Positions 44,832 to 55,484 of a stretch of DNA of 64,000 bases are shown here, piece after piece. The DNA comes from Cordilura impudica. Taxonomy: Eukaryota > Arthropoda > Insecta > Diptera > Scathophagidae. The position numbers were made by a program, and so were the translations under genes. The stretch covers positions 122,466,300-122,530,299 of the forward strand of contig OY821518.1 in assembly GCA_963682025.1 (NCBI GenBank). Direction: 5' to 3'. Within the stretch, counting starts at the first letter, position 1, and every line of letters starts with the position of its first letter. Under the pieces are notes generated by a model. The model had not been told where the DNA came from. It did no database searches and was given only the letters and a program-made list of their open reading frames with translations.

Positions 44832-46922
44832 TAGGGTGGCCCTTCGTTATATGGAGGGAAAAAAAGTGTTCAAACTGTCGGTCTCACCCCCTAGAAATAT
44901 GCGAATAGCAAAAAAACTAAGAAATACAAAGTTTTGGGCCAATAAAAAAACGCTTAGTCGTGGCGCAAAGCAATTGAAATTTCCAAGTGCTTCTATATGG
45001 GGAAAATATGACTTTTTTTCAGATTTTACGAAAATTTCGTTCTATAGTTTAATTTTTCCGACAATCTGTTATATAATTCAGGATCGGTATTAAATTATCC
45101 CCCCAAAAGGCTATAAAGCTTCAAAATTGAATAAAACCACGCCAAGAAATAGCAAATGCCCCAGATCACTTTTGTGCCAAAAAAAACTAGGTCATGAAAT
45201 TTGATGGCATTGTTTTCAACTTTGAGAAATTGATTAAAGCCATCATTCTTTTTTGGTCTCTATACTTATAAGTACTGAGATATGAAGTATTGTTTTATTA
45301 CCACGTTGTTAACCTATTGCGCATTGAGACCGAAAATTGGAAATGTTTTTGATGAAATTTTTAAAACTCCTTTTTCAAGTTTGAAAAAATTTTCTTAAAA
45401 AAAATTTAAAAAAATTAATATATTACTTTAAGGTTTTATTAAGTATATGTTGCAGATTAACTGTGTGAATTTTTAAGTGAATCCCTCTACCAGAATTTTT
45501 TTTAAAAAGGGATTTTATTTTTGTGGATTTCGAGAAAACTTGGATTTTTGTGAAATATTCTGTAAATGTACTCTTTCTAAATACTTTGTATCAAAAATTC
45601 ATCACTTTTCTACTTTTAAATGTTATATTTTATCTTAATAGCCTAGGGTTTCGGAAAAAAATAATATGACTCCATTAACCCTTTTGGAATTGGGGTCACA
45701 TATGACCCCAAGCTAATAAAAGACAATTTATTCAAAAAAGTCAAATATTTTGTAAGTGCTGTCCAATTTTTAGATGCGACGCTTAAAATATAATAACCAA
45801 ATGTGTAGAAGTTTTGTTCCAAATTTTTTGGATAAATCCGAGAACGTTAACCCATTATTTGCCAAGAAAACGAGTTTTTCTATTACACTCGATGAAACCA
45901 CTATGTAGAATTTAAGAAAAATAATTCGGTTAATTTTTTTTTATTTAACCCTTCAGTGCTCCTGAGATCAAAATTACATTTTAAGCGTCGTATCTACAAA
46001 TTGGACAGCACTTACAAAATATTTGAATTTGAATTTTTTGCATAAATTGTCTTTTATTAGTTTGGGGTCATATGTGACCTCCAATTCCAAAAGGGTTAAG
46101 GGAGTCATATTATTTTTTTCCGAAATTCTAGGCTATTAAGATAAAATATAACATTTAAAAGTAGAAAAGTGATGAATTTTTTATACAAAGTATTTAGAAA
46201 GAGTACATTTACAGAATATTTCACAAAAATCCAATTTTTCTCGAAATCCGCAAAAATAAATTACTTGTCAAAAAATTGTGGCAGAGGAATTTACTTAAAA
46301 ATTCACACAGTTAATCTGCAATATGTATTTAATAAAACCTGAAAGTGATCGATTCAGTTTTTTAAATTTTGTTTCAGAAAATTTTTTCAAACTTGAAAAA
46401 GGAGTTTTAAAAATTTTATCAAAAAAATTTCCAATTTTCGGTCTCAATGGGCAATAGGTTAACAATGTGGTAATAAAACAGTACTTCATATCTGAGTACT
46501 TGTTGGTATAGAGACCAAAAAAGAATGATGGCTTTAATCAATTTCTCAAAGTTGAAAAAAATGCCATCAAATTTCATGACCTAGTTTTTTTTGGCACAAA
46601 AGTGGTCTGGGGCATTTGCTATTTCTTGGCGAGGTTTTATTCGATTTTGAAGTTTTATAGCCTTTTGAAGGGATAATTTAATACTGATCCTGAATTGTAT
46701 AACATCTTGTCGGAAGAATTGAAATATAGAACGAAATTTTCGTAAAATCTGAATAAAAGTCATATTTTCCCCATATAAACACACTTGAAATTTTCAATGG
46801 TATTGCGCCACGACTAAACGTTTTTTGTTTGGCCCAAAATTTCTCAGTTTTTTTGCTATTCGCATATTTCTAGGGGGGTGAGACCGACAGTTTGAACACT
46901 TTTTTTATTAAGGGCCACGCTA
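44832..46922. mobile_element. foldback transposon E with 9-bp target duplication (MULE-like?)
   Basis: Two inverted arms of about 0.96 kb (44832-45797 and 45972-46922) flank a 174-bp loop. Termini are TAGGGTGGCCCTT and AAGGGCCACGCTA (one mismatch). The element is bordered by perfect direct copies of ATACTGCAT at 44823-44831 and 46923-46931. Arm landmarks include GTCGGTCTCACCCCC, TATGGGGAAAATATGA and GGGGTCACATATGACCCC. No transposase is encoded. A 9-bp duplication with very long TIRs fits Mutator-like or classical Foldback elements; the choice is inference. Confidence 0.9.
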
Positions 46923-46931
46923 ATACTGCAT

Positions 46932-47239
46932 ACAAGGGATTTAACTTTTGACATTTTTTGCAAAAATTAAAATATGCTTGGCCAGGCTGAATAGTCCAAG
47001 GAAAAATATGAATAATTGCGTTTTTAGTTCCTTGCGATCCTTACGAAAGGTTCCGCACCAAATGGGATGAATTTTGGAATTAGGATTTTTTTACGTTAAT
47101 ATTCAAACTAATTTTTCAGATTTTATTTTTTTCGCTTTTATAATTTTTCGCTTGTGATTTATTAATTTTTATTGTTACTGATTATTCCCACACATATGAA
47201 TTTTTAAAACTAAAATGAAATAAAAAAAAAGTGAAGTCG
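46932..47239. other. unassigned sequence
   Basis: AT-rich; no feature recognised. Confidence 0.5.
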
Positions 47240-48540
47240 CAGTTGGAAAAAATTCCAAAGTCTGGAAGAAGAATTTGGTAAAATTTCGTAGAATAAAAAA
47301 CGTTGATATATCATGATCATACTTTAAACACCTGCCAAAGCAGAAAGGTGTCATACGCCTTAGCAAAGAAGGGGAGAGTAAAGATGAAAGTATTGCTAAA
47401 ATATCTAAAGAAATTTTTAATTTGTGTATAAAACTATATATTAAAAATTAGTGTAGGAGGTATTAAAAAAAAGTTATGAAGTTGATGTTATCTTATCAGA
47501 ACTATTTAAACCATCCTAATGATAGCAATTTTAATGAAATATTTGATGTATTCAGTGAAAGTTAATCTGTTTCTGAACCTGTGCAAAATATAAATTCTGA
47601 TGATTCTGATTTATCACAAATATCTGAAGATGATACTGATGATAATCAAGGTGACGAAGACTACAAACCACGGGTAAATTGTCCAGCTGTAACTTTGGTC
47701 AACTATATTAACGTGAGCACCAAAAAGCAGCTAACAATTTCAGATATATATATTTTTTTAATTAACCAACACTCAGGGATGCTCCTACCAATGCAGTGCA
47801 TTGTGTTGATTTCAGGAAAATAGGTTATGGGATTATATTAGATTATAACTGTCAGGAAAGACCTCTGCGGCGAGTTTATTCCACATATGGCTAGTTCGAC
47901 TGATAAACGAGTTCTCTCTGTAATGCGTTGTGCGTTGGCTGGGTCTGGTATAAGCATTGCCACCCCAACACGAACACGCGTATACAAAGTTGTGTTTATA
48001 TCCGGTAAACCAAAAGACGGAGAACTGGCTAAAACATTGAAAAACGAAGACTGGTGCCTTCGCTTCGATGGGAAGAGGATAAGAAAGAAGGAAGAGCAGG
48101 TTATAGTTATCAAAATCGAATTTAAAGAAGATTACTTGCTAGGTGTTTTAGTACTTGATAGTGGAAAATCGTTTTATATATTTAACGGTATCAAAGATAC
48201 ATGGGATTGATTTCAGGAAAATAGGAAATACAGAAAAATGGTAATTTGTGACACGACTAGTGGAATTACAAGAGACAAAAATGGCATTGTTAAGTTACTC
48301 AAAAACTACTTTGAGTCAATTTTTAGTTGCCCCTACCGCAATATGTTGGTTGCCAGTACCACATCCTTAATTTAGTACAAAGATATGTCATCGATGAGGT
48401 TTTAGGTGGAAAAACACCATTTCCTAACATTCATTATGACTTTGATTTTGAGTTACAAATAAAACTACGTACATCGCAAAAAATTGCGTTAATAAAATCG
48501 ATGTAGTTGTTAAATGTATGGATATTCAATGGCATGATGT
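47240..48540 (+). pseudogene. degraded protein of an uncharacterised insect transposon family (VGCQ-H type)
   Basis: Pieces in order: VWKKNLVKFRRIKN and LPKQKGVIRLSKEGES (about 47250-47370); an acidic DDSDLSQISEDDTDD (47600-47645); then from 47887 RVLSVMRCALAGSGIS, EDWCLRFDGKRIRKKE, LLGVLVLDSGKS and FNGIKDTWD; after a stop, MVICDTTSG and NGIVKLLKNYF; after a shift, PLPQYVGCQYHILNLV, EVLGGKTPFPNIHYDF. The WDGK / LLGV..L / CDTT.. / VGCQ.H.L order is that of a transposon protein repeated in many insect genomes, with no experimental function I know of. Multiple stops and shifts: inactive. Confidence 0.6.
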
Positions 48541-48609
48541 TACGTAATTTTTGGTTAAATTTTATGAAGAAATTAGCTGAAAATCTTGTAAAACCATACT
48601 TATAACGCC

Positions 48610-48845
48610 ATGCATACCAGATTTAATTGCTCAGAGAACTTCAAGGCGCTGTTCGCTGTGTGTTGAAAATGTATCAAGTATCCAGTACATCAGTGGCCGA
48701 CACCATAGAAACATTTTAAAAATGTAAAACCTGTTCATTATGTGATCCAAAAAGGAAACGCAAAACATCCACATCTGTTTTGAATTTAAAAATTCAACTT
48801 GTGTTGAATGTTCCCAAAAAATGCCGCCAAAAAATGTGATCATTA
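48610..48845 (+). pseudogene. piggyBac C-terminal Cys-rich domain remnant
   Basis: KCKTCSLCDPKRKRKTSTS, then (one-base shift) CFEFKNSTCVEC. Spacing C-x2-C-x-P-K..K..S-C..C..C is that of the cysteine-rich DNA-binding tail of piggyBac transposases. Contains a stop and a shift. It follows the previous pseudogene directly, so the two may be nested. Confidence 0.5.
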
Positions 48846-49579
48846 CCAGGTTTAATTTTATTTTAATTGCGACTTAGTCATGCAAAAAAAAAATTAATTA
48901 TTTTTTTAATAATTTTAGAAATAATCCAAAATTTAGAAGAAGATTTATCCAGGCTCTTAAGCATTTTATTCAGATTAATATTGTAATTGATATCAAATTC
49001 ATTTCCATTTAACATTGTTTCGAAGGGTTATAACAACCAAGTTATACCTTGGCAATCACTTATCATAAAAACTAAACATATATTTGTTAGGAACGCTAGC
49101 TTCAATAGCATTATGCTCTAATAGTGAAAATTCTGAAAACAGTTGGCCTATTTAAGGGCATGTTTAAATGGTTCAAAGAATTGCTACTAATAAATCCTTT
49201 AAAATTATTCCAATATGTATCTTTGTAGTCATATTGTAAGTTTTCAGCTTATATATACATATCTGGAAATAAATTCTGATGCTACTGGAAAATGATTTGA
49301 ATTTAACATATTAGGCGTAATTGCTGTGGAAGGGTATTCAGGTATATTTAAAACAAGTGGAGTACATAAGGACTGAAAGACCTACAAGATATAAGTGTGG
49401 GCTCTGGATAAATAATATCAAAGCTATTTGTTTCCGAGATCTGTTCAAAATTTATTTATTTTTTTGTTTTGTTATTCATACCAACTACTTATCACCCTTG
49501 AAAATAATAATATCTGGTTTTTGTCATAAAATATCTATATATATACAATTGATTTTCTGTTTGTTTGTTTGTTTGATTG
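48846..49579. other. AT-rich spacer
   Basis: No gene recognised; the frame at 49321-49584 is unremarkable. Confidence 0.5.
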
Positions 49580-50435
49580 TTTGACCGCTTTACAAATTTT
49601 TATTTTTCAACGGATTTTCCTGAAATTTTGTACACACGATCTCTATACCCAGGAAAGGTCGCCATATACTTTTTACCGGCCACGCCTACTTTTACGCCCA
49701 CTTTTTATGTAAAATTCATTTTCTGTTTTATTCATATTTGTTCACTATACAAATTTTTATTTGCTAACAGATTTCTCTGAAATTTGGTACACACGATCTC
49801 TGTACTCCAGGAAAGGTCGCCATATACTTCTTACCGACCACGCCTACTTTAACGCCCACTTTTTGTATACAATTCATTTTGTTTTTTGGTATATTCGTTC
49901 GCTATACAAATTTTTATTTTTCAACCTATATCTCTGAAATTTGGTACACACGTTCTCTCTGCTCAAGGGAAGGTCGACATAATCTTCGTACCGGTCACGC
50001 CTACTATGACGCCCACTTTTTTGTATACAATTCACATTCTATTTTTTGGTACATTTGTTCGCTACACAATTTTTTTTAAACGGATTTCTCTGAAATTTGC
50101 TACACACGATCTCTTGTGTTTTTTGGTATATTTGTTCACTATAGAATTTTTTTTTTCAAGGGATGTCTAAAATTTGGTCACGCGATCTCTATACTACAGG
50201 GAAGGTCACCATATGCTTCTTACAGGCCACGCCTACTTTGCGCCAACTTCCATGTACATAAAACTTATTTTTTTCCTTTTATTTGTTTCTTTATTTGATT
50301 GCTATACAAACTTTTATTTCTCAATGGCTTTCTCCGAAATTTAGCACATATTCCAGGGAAGGTCGCCATATGATTTTTACCGACCACGCCTACTTTTACG
50401 CCCAATTTTCATATAAAATTCATATCTTGTTGTGT
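49580..50435. repeat. tandem array of about 157-bp units with CCACGCCTACTTT motif
   Basis: Six units, the fourth cut to about 78 bp. Each holds CGCTATACAAATTTTTATTT, TCTCTGAAATTTGGTACACACG, GGAAGGTCGCCATAT and CCACGCCTACTTTTACGCCCAC. CACGCC motifs occur near 49680, 49838, 49996, 50225 and 50382. Similar GCCACGCCCACTT strings occur inside Drosophila INE-1-type repeats, so this may be an amplified internal module. The frames here are repeat artefacts. Confidence 0.88.
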
Positions 50436-50679
50436 GAACAAATTCCCCAAACTTAAAAAAAGGTACCCAAAAAAAATGAACAAATTCCCCATTTTTTTTT
50501 AATCGAAATAAAAAATGAACTTACTCTCCAAATTCATTCTTAAATTTTTACATATTTTTATCTAATGAATTTTGTTAAATATTTATTTTAGTAAACATCT
50601 GCATACTGCTCTCAATATATGTCCTACAATAGATGAATTTAAAATGAGTATTCTTTTCAATAGTATCATTTCGTTACGC
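50436..50679. other. unassigned sequence
   Basis: Two AAATTCCCCA motifs (about 50439 and 50485) form a short direct repeat; nothing else recognised. Confidence 0.4.
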
Positions 50680-51105
50680 GGAAGCTACGCACACGGGGAA
50701 TATAGCTTAGCTAGAATATCGGAATGATCTGAAAAATATATTTTGACACTTAAAATAAGTTGGCAACAGCTGCGCGGTAGCACAGGTGTGGCTGCCAAAC
50801 GCGCGAACGCGGACGCGAAGCGCTCTCGGAACACAGCTCGGCTAAAATATCGCAATGCTCTAAAAAATATGTTTTAGGAATTAAAATAAGTTAACGAGAA
50901 CTAAGCGGCAGCATGGATAGTAGCAGCGGCGCGAGGCGCGTGGACGCGGACGCGACGGATGCGGACGCGACGCGCTCGCGGAACACAGCTCAGCTAAAAT
51001 ATCGAATTGATCTGAAAAATATATTTTGGCGATTAAAATCAGTTGCCAAACGCGCGGAAGCGGACGCGACTCGCTTGCGGAACACAGCTTAGTGAAATGT
51101 CGTAT
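50680..51105. repeat. GC-rich tandem array (GCGGACGCGACGCG units)
   Basis: Four units of about 100-150 bp. Each has a GC-rich part (GCGGACGCGACGCG with variants) followed by GGAACACAGCTCAGCTAAAATATCG-like sequence, ATCTGAAAAATATATTTTG and TTAAAATAAGTTG. GGAACACAGCT occurs near 50828, 50978 and 51078, with a decayed form near 50694. The alternation of very GC-rich and AT-rich halves is unique in the window. Noncoding. Confidence 0.85.
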
Positions 51106-51423
51106 GATAAATTTTATCTACGTATGTGAAGCATTTACCTATTGATCAAAATAGGCCACACATATACTATAAGCAGTTGCTTAAAGAAACCTTGCGAGAC
51201 AATATTAAACGTCGCATTAGTCTTTCATTTCTGAAACTTGAATTTGACGTCTCTGCTCAATGATGAACACTTATTGAATGAATTAATTCAATTTTTAAAA
51301 GTTTTGATTCCTTTAATTTGCGGCCCATTTCGTTATAATTGATGTTTATAAATAAACTGAAAAAGCGGTTTCGCACCTTATTTTTGAAGCATTTTTGCTG
51401 CAGCATCTTATAAAAAACTTCTA
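51106..51423. other. unassigned sequence with short coding-like stretch
   Basis: At about 51237-51340 a frame reads NLTSLLNDEHLLNELIQFL and ends PLICGPFRYN. Not recognised and lacking a start; chance or a fragment. Confidence 0.3.
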
Positions 51424-51672
51424 AATTAAGTCGATATCATAGGAAAAATTTATATGGGGACTAGGTCTGAACATGTACCGATTTTCACCAATTTCAATAG
51501 CGTTCGTTCTATGGCCGATGGTAGCGTATGTGCTAAATGTCGTCAAAATATATTCACATTTGCGACCTTTAGTTTGATTACAAAGTTTACATAGACACAC
51601 AGACAAACGGATGGTAGTTACAAAAAGCAGCACAAAGTCATTATACACTGACCATATAGTGGTATATATTAT
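51424..51672 (-). mobile_element. HINE-A, copy 20, microsatellite-side fragment
   Basis: Starts inside the element at AAGTCGATATCATAGG and runs through AGACACACAGACAAACGG, with part of the stem region deleted, to ATATAGTGGTATATATTATA. Confidence 0.85.
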
Positions 51673-51833
51673 ATTTAATTGATGACCAAATTAATTGAAA
51701 TTGGTCCAGCACTCAATATGTATATCCGTTGGGATATTTAGAAAATATTGCTAATTCTCAAACTCCTTAGTAACAAATTTCTTTGTTTCAAGAACTTTGG
51801 GGACCCATAAGGGATAAATTCTTTGCCTTGTTT

Positions 51834-53073
51834 TTATTTATTTATTTATTTATTTATTTATTCAAAAATTTTGTTATTACATAAATGTACATACTAAATA
51901 TATTTTTTTTTTATTATTAGCTATAGCAGCTAGGCCTTAAGCTAAGCATATGGTAGTTATAGTTATACAATTTTTATTAATATTTACAAAAAAGGTTATT
52001 ATTTGAATTTAATTTTAAATGGTAGTACTTTTAAAGAAGGCCATAATTTATAGTGAAATTAATAAAATAGAATAATTCAAATATGATTATACAATTTATT
52101 ACTTTTTAAATATCTTGTAATATGTTAAATGGAGGTGGCTGAAGGTGAGGATAATAGGTGAGCGGGTTTGTTCCTGTGAATATTTGATTTCTTTGGTTTA
52201 TAAATTTGGGGCAAACACGAAGGAAGTGTTCTATATTTAGTGGGCTATTGTTGTCGCGATCACAAATAGGGGGATCACAACCTGATATGATGTGACTATA
52301 AGTAAGTTTGGTATTACCTAGTCGTAATCTTACAAACATAATTATATCTTTACGATTGATAGTATTGTTGTCGGGCAACCAAGAGTAAATGTTATTTTTA
52401 TAAGGGTTAACTGATTTACACCAATTATTTGTATAATTCCAGATGTTGAGATTCTTGTTGTGTATTTGTTCCTTATCAGGTTTCCTTATATCAGAAAAAT
52501 TTATATTAATGGTCATAGTTAAAGGTGATTTGTAGGCTAATTTTGCAGCATAATCAGCGTGTTCGTTCCCTGTGATTAGAGAGTGATTAGCAATTTTTGG
52601 GAAAAGTTTAATCAGTGAGTTTCTAATATTGATTGCATAAACATTGTTGTTATTAATGTTGGTGATGACGTGGACTGCAGATAGTGAATCTGTGCATATA
52701 GCAAATTTACCAGATCTCTGACAGAGTTCAATTGCTTTATATATTGCTAGAATTTCGGCAGAAAAAATAGAGCTGAATTTAGGAAGAAGCGAGTTTGAAA
52801 TTATTTTGTCCTCTAGGGTGACAGCAAAGGATACTGCGCCGTTTGATCTAGATCCATCTGTATATATAAATGTTCTGTCATGATAATTGTTGCGAATTTC
52901 ATGAAATAGAATTCGATATTAGGAGGGTGGAGTGTTTTTTTTTTATGTATTGAGAGGGACGAGTCAATAGATTCAGCTTGTAAATGCCATGGAGGATGTG
53001 TCGAATTTTTTAATTTGGGTATTTGAACTGGAAGATCGAATTCTAATTGCTTTATATTGTAATGGTGCGGCAT
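51834..53073 (-). pseudogene. I-clade LINE, RNase H domain and 3' tail
   Basis: On the minus strand the frame reads FIYTDGSRSNGAVSFAV, SSIFSAEILAIYKAIELCQ, AICTDSLSAVHVI and GNEHADYAAKLA: the four acidic residues of an RNase H domain (D, E, D, D) are all present. Then come LRLGNTKLTYSHIISG and EHFLRVCPKFINQRN, the conserved segment after RNase H, with the stop at 52106. A (AAAT)n tail at 51834-51863 marks the 3' end. The frame change near 52905 separates this from the MPHHYNIKQLEF segment upstream. The matching RT is at 55485-56600. Confidence 0.85.
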
Positions 53074-53074
53074 T

Positions 53075-53346
53075 GATGGAAGATCCGCTTCCGTTTCCCT
53101 GAGCCTTTGCGGATCGCACGTGCTGGCGTAGGGGCCTAGCTCGCCGGATGGGTGGGGTCTTGCTCAGGCCCAGGGAAACCGCACTACAGATTTTCACGTG
53201 CGATTTACACAAAAAAACTGTCAATTTAAACGGACGCTAAATGTGACGGATGGCCATACTTACCTTGGGATTGGGGACTAGGTGTTCTGCCCCTTTTGCC
53301 CTCCCAACCATGTTACCTCGACTCCGTCTCAATTGGAGGTAACCCA
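53075..53346 (-). other. GC-rich block with an exon-like unit
   Basis: On the minus strand CTAATCTTTTCATTGCAG at 53347-53364 precedes an 83-nt segment (53264-53346) ending CCCAAG|GTAAGTATGG. It is open in one frame, GYLQLRRSRGNMVGRAKGAE to VPNPK, so it has the marks of an internal exon. The adjacent 53085-53215 block contains ATCGCACGTG/CACGTGCGAT (53113-53122, 53196-53205) and a second TTTCCCTG-type inverted pair. It lies where the LINE is interrupted, so it may belong to the inserted DNA or to a LINE 5' region. Function unknown. Confidence 0.4.
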
Positions 53347-53389
53347 CTGCAATGAAAAGATTAGGTTTGGTTTGGTTTTCTACATGGGG

Positions 53390-54480
53390 TTTTCAAATTT
53401 TATTTATTTTACCTTCATTTCAAGGTTTTTAATTTTAAATTAATTGTAGCAAAATTTAATTTTTGGGAAATTTTAATTTTAGGAAAATTTTTAAATTTTA
53501 GAAAAAATAGGAAAATTTTAGCAAAATTTTATTTTTAGCTAAATTATATTTCTTATTATAATTTTTAATTTTAGCTCAATTTTATTTTTATTTAGGAAAA
53601 TTTTTAGATTAATTTTATATTTAGCAAAGTTCTTAATTTAGAAAATTTTTAGTTAAATTTTAGTTTAAATTTATATTTAGAAAAAATTTTTATATATAGA
53701 AAATTTTTATATTTCGAATATTTTATATTTTGCGAATTTTGACATTTCGAACAGTATATATTTATTTAAATTTTATAATTAGAAAACTTTTTTTAGGTAA
53801 TTTTAGAAAAATTTTAATGTTAGAAAATTTTTGTTTAATATAATTCAATGTATTTTTTTTTTTTTGTTTTAATTAAATTTAGTTTAATTTTAGCTTTGAC
53901 AAAAAAAATTTTTTGTTTTAAATATGGTACCACTTTGTAAATTCTCTTAAATTTCTATAATTTTAAATTTAGGTTAAATTTTAAATTTTTATTTCTAGCA
54001 AAATTTAATTTTAGGGACATTTTAATTTTAGGAAAATGTTAAATTTAGAAAAATTTTAAAGTATAGCATAATTTTAATTTTAGGAGAAATTTTAAATTTT
54101 AGCAAAATTTTGTTTTAGGAAAATTTTAGCAACATTTCTATTTTTAATTTTATGATTAGATAAATTTCATATTTAGTAAAATTTTTTCTTTTAATAATTA
54201 GAAAATTTTTATATTCATACAAATTTTATATTTCGAATATTTTATATTTTGCGAATTTTGACATTTCGAAAATTATATATTTATTTAAATTTTATAATTA
54301 GAAAACTTTTTTATGTAATTTTAGAAAAATTTTGTATTTAGGTAAATTTTTATATTTAGTTTAAATTTATAATTAGAAAAAAAATTTTGATTCATAATTA
54401 GAAAAATCTTTGAAAAAAATAATTTTAATTTATAGTTAGACAAATCTTAGAAAATTTATTTAATTTAGATTTAAGAAAAC
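53390..54480. repeat. degenerate AT satellite (TTTTAGAAAATTTT type) with a 110-bp direct repeat
   Basis: Short-period variations of AATTTTAGAAAATTTTTA. A nearly identical pair of about 108 bp, 53705-53812 and 54224-54331 (TTTCGAATATTTTATATTTTG, GACATTTCGAA, AGAAAACTTTTTT), shows segmental duplication within it. Confidence 0.75.
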
Positions 54481-55484
54481 ATTTTAATTAGTGTCTTTTA
54501 ATTGCCGCCATATGGTTGTAGTTGTTGAGGATGAAGCTGCTGCCGCCAGACGCGGGGGTTTTGTTTTAACTTGGTGTCACTTTCTTTCATATTTTTCTTT
54601 TGGTTACAACATTTTGCAATGCTTGCTTTAGCCAGTTAACGGTTTTAAGTTTATACAATTTTTCAGTTTTAGTTTACACGTATTAACACGTTTTTTTTTT
54701 TCAAAAGTTAACAAATTAAATTTTTTTCTTAATTTAATGTAAGGGTTTTTTTTTTGTCCACCTCTTTCTTAAACAACATTTTTTTTTATGTCTTTTGTTA
54801 TTTCTTTAAAATTAAATTAAACTACATTTTTAATTTTAATTCTTATTTAGTTTTCCCTTTTAGTTTTAACGTCCTACATTTTAAGTTTCTTAATCTCTAA
54901 TATTTTTTTTTTTGGAACAACCGTCCTTAACACTACATTTTAAATTTTAATTTCAAGAGGTTTTTTCCTCAACCTTTATGTTCAACTATTAATCTTCAAC
55001 TCCCTTTTTAATTTTATTTGTCTTGTTAATCAAGCTCCACTTCTTCATTCATTCCTCTGCAGATAAAAACCTGTTTATTAAACAAACAAAATCACCAGCA
55101 ATTCAGTGAGAACATTCATATGCATTCATAATATTCTCTAGTATTTATAACACTCACACTCATATATGACTATGAGAGCAAGTGAGATCAATACAAGAAA
55201 ATACGTGGTTTGACCAGCATGATTGCATATGAATGTGTTCATGATTTACTTCAACACAATGAAGAGAAAAAATACGCCATAAAAAAAATGCCATCAACCT
55301 ATTACCATATAAGGTGTTGTTTATATGTACATACTTGAACTTGAAAATAATTTCAAGATCAAGGTTATTATTTTTTCTTCTTTCTTATTCTGCCTGTATA
55401 TAGAGCCGATTTAATTTTATAAGTATTTTTTAATTTGGTGTAGTTTGAGATAAACTTTTGTAACGGAGTATCCTGACAGACTAC
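54481..55484. other. unassigned sequence inside the split LINE
   Basis: T-rich. A less AT-biased patch at about 54505-54565 (GCTGCTGCCGCCAGACGCGG) is coding-like but too short to call. Confidence 0.45.

Noticed and set aside
53085..53346. U1 snRNA-like sequence (ATACTTACCT at 53257-53266 and CTGGCGTAG at about 53129)
   Set aside because: The two matches are about 10 bp each, in the wrong order and separated. ATACTTACCT is simply the complement of a splice donor.
54505..54565. GC-rich CAG/CCG patch as coding exon
   Set aside because: Only about 60 bp, with no splice sites or recognisable residues.
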